Part shown: in pieces, positions 44,418 through 47,712 of the stretch
Position numbering within the stretch: the stretch's first letter is position 1
Layout of the letters: every line of letters begins with the position of its first letter
Assembly (NCBI GenBank): GCA_031273565.1
Contig: JAISRR010000087.1
Span: 1 to 47,712 of the forward strand
Direction: 5' to 3'
Length of the DNA: 47,712 nucleotides
DNA from: Zoogloeaceae bacterium
GTDB lineage: Bacteria > Pseudomonadota > Gammaproteobacteria > Burkholderiales > Rhodocyclaceae
Position numbers and translations under genes: made by a program
The notes under the pieces: model-generated
Databases searched by the model: none
Told to the model about the DNA's origin: nothing
What the model saw: the letters and a program-made list of their open reading frames with translations, nothing else

Positions 44418-46646
44418 TCAATCCGGCAAAACCGACGGCGCGGGGCAATCCAGACTTTGCGCGAAAGCGCGGACGAGTTCGGATTCGGCGACCGTAATCT
44501 TGCCATCGTGTTCCACGGCGGCGACGCAGGCGGTCAGGAGTTTTTCGCGGAAACGTGGCGTGGCGTGGGCGAGGTGGTCGAGGGCGGCTTCGATGGCTTT
44601 GGGCGAGAGGGCGCTTTTTTCCGGGAAATGCAAAGAAACATCGATCGGCGCGAGGGCGGCGGCGTGTTGGAAGGCGGCGGTGATGGCGGTTTCGTCGCGG
44701 TTTCCGGCGCGGACGATGAGCGAGAGCAGCAGGGCGACATCCGCATTCAGGCGTTTCAGTTGCAGCGCGGCAAAGGCGGATTTGCGCGGGAGCAGAACGT
44801 GTTTCAGGAGGCAGCCGAGGGCGAATTCCGTGGTGGAAACCCGGCCATCGGCCTTGACCAGCGCGTCAATGCGCGTCAAAAAATTCTGACGCTCCGCCAG
44901 CGGCAGGTCGCGCAGGGTAGGCAGGGCCATATCCAGCAGGGGCAGGCGTTGGCGCTCATCCACGCGGGTTTCCAGAATCTCCCGTTGCGACTGGATGTCG
45001 ACGGAATGTTCTTTCAACAGGCGCAACTGGGTTGCCCGGATTTGAGGGGAGGAAGACAGCAACAGGGCATAAACGGCGGCCATTGCGCCAGCGGGCGTTG
45101 CCAGCGAGGTTTTCTCCGGCAGGACAGCGAGCACGGACTGGGCGTAGTCCAGCGGCGAGGTGGCGGAAGTTCCCTCCTGCGTACTCTGGGCGGGTGTTGC
45201 GCGCGTTTGTATTTTTGTGTCTTCGGCGGCGATTTCGTCCGCAGGCAAGGGGCGGCGGGGAATTGCCTCCACGGGGAAGGCGCGTCGTAGCTGGCGAGTC
45301 TGTTCGAGGCGTTCTTCTATGGGCGGATGGGTGGCGAACAGGGCGGCGCTGTCGCTTGCGCCAAAAAACATGTGGCTGGCGGCTTGTGCGTCAGGATGGT
45401 GGATTTCCGAACCGAATTGCTCGATTTTTCGCAGTACGCCCGCCAGCGCCTCCGGGTTGCGGGTGTATTGTACAGCGGCGGCATCCGCCAGGGTTTCGCG
45501 CGCGCGGGAAATCCCTGCCCTGGCGAGCTGGCAGAAAAACACGCCGCAGGTGCCGATGAGGTATAGCGGCATGGTGAGTGCGGGAAGCATGAACCAGATA
45601 AGAAGCGGAGACATGATTAATCCTGCAACCTTTCCAAACATATCGGCATCGACATACACCCTGTCGTTAAAAAAAAGCAGGATGTGCATGCTGATATAGA
45701 AGAGCGCCGCGAATGCGGGTATATACGAGGCAATATTTTCGCGGAGTAAATGCAGATGTTGTTCGTATGCGGCCTCTATTTCCTTCCCCGGAGGAGAAGA
45801 TTTGATTTCCTCATTCATGTACCCCTTCTGCAAATTGAGGGATACCAGTCTGTGCGACGCGGGAATGATCTGAATGCCGTGTAAAAGCGCAATCAGCCGC
45901 AGGTTCAGGCGAGCGTCGCCATTGACGATGTGGCTGATTTCATGAGCGATGAGCGCCTGCAATTCCTCGCGGGAGAGTCGTTCCAGCGCCCCGCGGGTGA
46001 CGACGATGGCGCTGCGGGAAGTATCCTGACCAATGGCAAGGGCATTGATACCGGTTTCTTCCGGCAGCACAAACGCCAGGGGCGGAATGACGCCCGCCGC
46101 AATCGACATTTCATCGAGCACATTCAACAGCCGCCGCTCCAGCGGGTTTTTGCCCGGGCGCGTAATACGCTGACCGCCCAGTTCCCGCGCCACGGTAAAC
46201 GCGCCATTGCCGGCAAGACGCGCCGCTTTTGCCAGCGAGCCAAAAACGATGCCGCCCACGATCGCCAGCAATGCCCAGAGCAGGGTTTTGACATCCGGAA
46301 AGGTGTAGAACAGCGTATCCCGCCATGTCATGCCTGACACCGCCGCCAGCAACGCCAGCGAGCCGATCGCTACGATCATGTTGTACGCGAAGTCCCCCTC
46401 TGTTTCTCCGTTCTTTTTTTTCTTGCGCGAGTGTGCGCGCGCTATAAAGAAAAGTGAAATGGATAAGGGAACCATCATCAAGGCAATGGGATCTATCCGC
46501 ATGGAGGCGGCATTCCAGAGGAAAGAAATTACCCGCGTACCAAAATACGATAATCCCGCCGTTACCAGCACCGCCAGCGTAAAACAGAAGGCCAGCCAAA
46601 GGGTTCTGCGCCGTGATTTAAGTTGTTGTCCGAAAAAGTCCATCAT
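44418..46646 (-). CDS. Large membrane M48-family metalloprotease with TerB-like tail
   Basis: A 742-residue protein. The N-terminal part has helices near 15-35, 52-70, 88-105 and 120-137, with a KKKK basic loop at 75-78. The zinc motif HEISH is at 235-239, and [21 protein letters not shown] carries the third ligand; [21 protein letters not shown] and [14 protein letters not shown] are M48 blocks. Two more helices lie between. The last 150 residues are helical, with [20 protein letters not shown] and [20 protein letters not shown], which look TerB-like. The ATG pair at 46641-46646 follows AGGAGAA; a longer frame reaching 46982 is formed by REP sequence. LemA proteins are often encoded next to such proteases. 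Confidence 0.87.
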   Translation of the reverse strand: MMDFFGQQLKSRRRTLWLAFCFTLAVLVTAGLSYFGTRVISFLWNAASMRIDPIALMMVPLSISLFFIARAHSRKKKKNGETEGDFAYNMIVAIGSLALLAAVSGMTWRDTLFYTFPDVKTLLWALLAIVGGIVFGSLAKAARLAGNGAFTVARELGGQRITRPGKNPLERRLLNVLDEMSIAAGVIPPLAFVLPEETGINALAIGQDTSRSAIVVTRGALERLSREELQALIAHEISHIVNGDARLNLRLIALLHGIQIIPASHRLVSLNLQKGYMNEEIKSSPPGKEIEAAYEQHLHLLRENIASYIPAFAALFYISMHILLFFNDRVYVDADMFGKVAGLIMSPLLIWFMLPALTMPLYLIGTCGVFFCQLARAGISRARETLADAAAVQYTRNPEALAGVLRKIEQFGSEIHHPDAQAASHMFFGASDSAALFATHPPIEERLEQTRQLRRAFPVEAIPRRPLPADEIAAEDTKIQTRATPAQSTQEGTSATSPLDYAQSVLAVLPEKTSLATPAGAMAAVYALLLSSSPQIRATQLRLLKEHSVDIQSQREILETRVDERQRLPLLDMALPTLRDLPLAERQNFLTRIDALVKADGRVSTTEFALGCLLKHVLLPRKSAFAALQLKRLNADVALLLSLIVRAGNRDETAITAAFQHAAALAPIDVSLHFPEKSALSPKAIEAALDHLAHATPRFREKLLTACVAAVEHDGKITVAESELVRAFAQSLDCPAPSVLPD

Positions 46647-47343
46647 GTTCTCCTGAAGGTTTCTGAAATCCGGCGCGGATGTTGCGGGGCTGGTGCCCCG
46701 CGCTCCCGGAAAAGCGCGCACTCGACCAGAGCCAGTCTTCCGGTCTGGCGCAGAGCCTGGCCTTGACCGGGTTGTTGTGGATATATTCAATCGTGGCGGC
46801 AAAATGCCGTTCATCGCGCATGAAACGATCCCAATAGTCGGGTTGCCAAAACCTGGGAGCGCGGGGCACCAGCCCCGCCTTGTCGTTTGGGGTGAGGCTG
46901 GCGCCCCGCGCTCCCGGCAAGCCCAACTCTGCCGTGTGCGCCAATGCCCAACGACCGCTATATGCCTTCCATGCCCGCACAATTTGGGGAAGCGCGCTCA
47001 TTTGCTGAATCAGCACATGCACATGATTCGGCATGATGCACCACGCAAACAATCGGTAGCGCACGCCATCCGCACGCAAAAAACCTTCCTCCACCACCTT
47101 TGCCATTGCCGGATTTTTCAACGCGCACGACCCCAGCCTCGCGTCCAGCCACGCTTCAATTTGCACGCGCTGGCGTTTTTCCCGTTCGTTTTCAGGAATT
47201 TTCAGACGCGCCAGTTCTGCTTTCAATTGCCGTAATTTTGCCTGTGGCAAAGCGTCGGCCAGACGAAAGGTTATCGCCTGCACGAAATGCCATTCATCCC
47301 GATGCGGCAGATGGCCGCGCGAACGCCATTTTTCTTCTGCCAT
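46618..47343 (-). CDS. REP-associated tyrosine transposase (RAYT), Y1/HUH family
   Basis: A 241-residue IS200/IS605-like transposase of the type that mobilises REP elements. The HUH metal site is H107-V-H109 in WCIMPNHVHVLIQQ and the catalytic Tyr is Y187 in IEYIHNNPVKARL; EWHFVQAITFRLADALP is the family start. Residues 143-163 are encoded by an in-frame family A REP pair lying between AHTAELG and FWQPDYWDRFMRDE, normally adjoining blocks. Residues 213-220 lie in a second, single REP. CAGGAGAA precedes the start. Its 3' end overlaps the first 29 bases of the peptidase gene. It sits between lemA and that gene and probably arrived by insertion. Confidence 0.88.
   Translation of the reverse strand: MAEEKWRSRGHLPHRDEWHFVQAITFRLADALPQAKLRQLKAELARLKIPENEREKRQRVQIEAWLDARLGSCALKNPAMAKVVEEGFLRADGVRYRLFAWCIMPNHVHVLIQQMSALPQIVRAWKAYSGRWALAHTAELGLPGARGASLTPNDKAGLVPRAPRFWQPDYWDRFMRDERHFAATIEYIHNNPVKARLCARPEDWLWSSARFSGSAGHQPRNIRAGFQKPSGEHDGLFRTTT
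46684..46707. repeat. Single family A REP within the RAYT 3' coding end
   Basis: GCGGGGCTGGTGCCCCGCGC followed by TCCC. Half of the paired element, 40 bases before the peptidase start, encoding part of the RAYT C-terminus. Confidence 0.8.
46855..46915. repeat. Family A paired REP inside the RAYT coding sequence
   Basis: GGGAGCGCGGGGCACCAGCC ... GGCTGGCGCCCCGCGCTCCC in inverted orientation, 61 bp. The reading frame of the transposase passes through it without a stop. Confidence 0.9.
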
Positions 47344-47400
47344 CGTTCATTCTCCTGTTTCACGATTCTTTTTCATCGAGCGCCGGGACTGCCAAATCCT

Positions 47401-47479
47401 GGGAGCGCGGGGCACCCGCCCCGCAATGGCCGGTATCGCTGCCGCCACCGTTGTTGCGGGGCTGGTGCCCCGCGCTCCC
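47401..47479. repeat. Family A paired REP upstream of the RAYT
   Basis: GGGAGCGCGGGGCACCCGCC ... GGGGCTGGTGCCCCGCGC then TCCC, 79 bp with the longest centre of the family. It lies between lemA and the transposase and so flanks the transposase on its 5' side. Confidence 0.9.
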
Positions 47480-47517
47480 AGGGACACGGCGGCGCGTTGG
47501 CCGCCATTTTTACGCGG

Positions 47518-47712
47518 TCAGGAAAAACTGACCTTGACGGCCTGACGCACGGCAGCCGGGTCGGCGGTAAGCCACTGTTCCGCCGGTTTGAAGCCGAAAG
47601 GCGAAGCCACCAGCACGGTCGGGAAGGTTTCGCGTTTGGTGTTGTAATTCATCACCGCGTCGTTGTACGCCTGACGGGCGAAGGCGACGCGGTTCTCGGT
47701 AGACGCGAGTTC
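47518..47712 (-). CDS. lemA: LemA family protein, C-terminal part (runs off right edge)
   Basis: The last 64 residues read ELASTENRVAFARQAYNDAV, then MNYNTKRETFPTVLVASPFG and a tail ending VRQAVKVSFS before TGA. These are the conserved end of LemA proteins (coiled, membrane-anchored, periplasmic helical bundle). Function is not settled. LemA genes often pair with M48 proteases such as the one at 44418-46646, and here the RAYT and its REPs separate the two. Confidence 0.88.
   Translation of the reverse strand, partial: ELASTENRVAFARQAYNDAVMNYNTKRETFPTVLVASPFGFKPAEQWLTADPAAVRQAVKVSFS

Noticed and set aside
44264-44506. N-terminal extension of trpG by 81 codons
   Set aside because: The extension overlaps the peptidase gene and has no amidotransferase homology; the ATG at 44263 has a ribosome site and the normal family start.
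46647-46982. N-terminal extension of the large M48 protease by 112 codons
   Set aside because: The extension reads through REP sequence and the transposase gene in another frame; the ATG at 46646 has an AGGAGAA ribosome site.

Overview
The window is about 47.7 kb of GC-rich chromosomal DNA (roughly 60% by eye), almost all housekeeping genes. The gene content points to a betaproteobacterium, most likely Rhodocyclales or a close relative: an AlgZ/AlgR-type pair beside argH, a hemCDXY cluster, def-fmt beside dprA and a LysM gene, rnfABCDGE-nth, a neisserial-type general porin, cytochrome c', DUF1841 and DUF2322. The genus cannot be fixed by reading alone. No tRNA, rRNA, CRISPR array or prophage was seen.

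Layout. 1-6.3 kb: argH (cut by the left edge) diverges from a LytS/AlgZ-type kinase, an AlgR-type regulator and a type IV pilin-like gene. A Bax inhibitor-1 membrane protein and a J-like-DUF898 plus M48 protease pair follow. 6.3-15.5 kb: a long minus-strand series of a LysM protein, dprA, topB, hemC, hemD, hemX, hemY and a small Cys-rich protein. 15.6-18 kb: def, fmt, htpX. 18-20 kb: a major porin between two repeat-rich gaps. 20-27.3 kb: pyrD, the complete rnf operon, nth and a DUF1841 gene. 27.4-30.9 kb: class II aldolase, a YdjM-like membrane protein, sodB and a secreted WG-repeat protein. 31-37.7 kb (minus): cytochrome c', DUF2322, purB, a VanW protein with a methyltransferase, and rhodanese-nadA-clsB. 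37.7-40.3 kb: an 800-bp repeat-rich gap ending in a textbook NtrC/sigma-54 control region, glnA, and a small secreted protein. 40.4-44.3 kb: an MsrA-thioredoxin-MsrB fusion and trpGDC. 44.4-47.7 kb (minus): a large membrane M48 protease, a REP-associated transposase (RAYT) with its REP elements, and the 3' end of lemA.

How the genes work together. hemC and hemD give uroporphyrinogen III. The Rnf complex couples ferredoxin/NADH redox to ion movement and is followed by the Fe-S repair enzyme Nth. SodB, the periplasmic Msr fusion and cytochrome c' handle oxidative or nitrosative stress. Three separate M48-type proteases serve envelope quality control.

The most unusual signal is mobile-repeat biology. 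Two families of short paired-hairpin (REPIN-like) elements are present. One member sits in frame inside the coding sequence of the transposase expected to mobilise that family. Another has inserted into one copy of a local duplication whose second copy is the intact empty site. The second family shows compensatory changes in its hairpin stems. A relic of a porin 3' end with its terminator lies downstream of the intact porin and suggests a collapsed tandem porin duplication.
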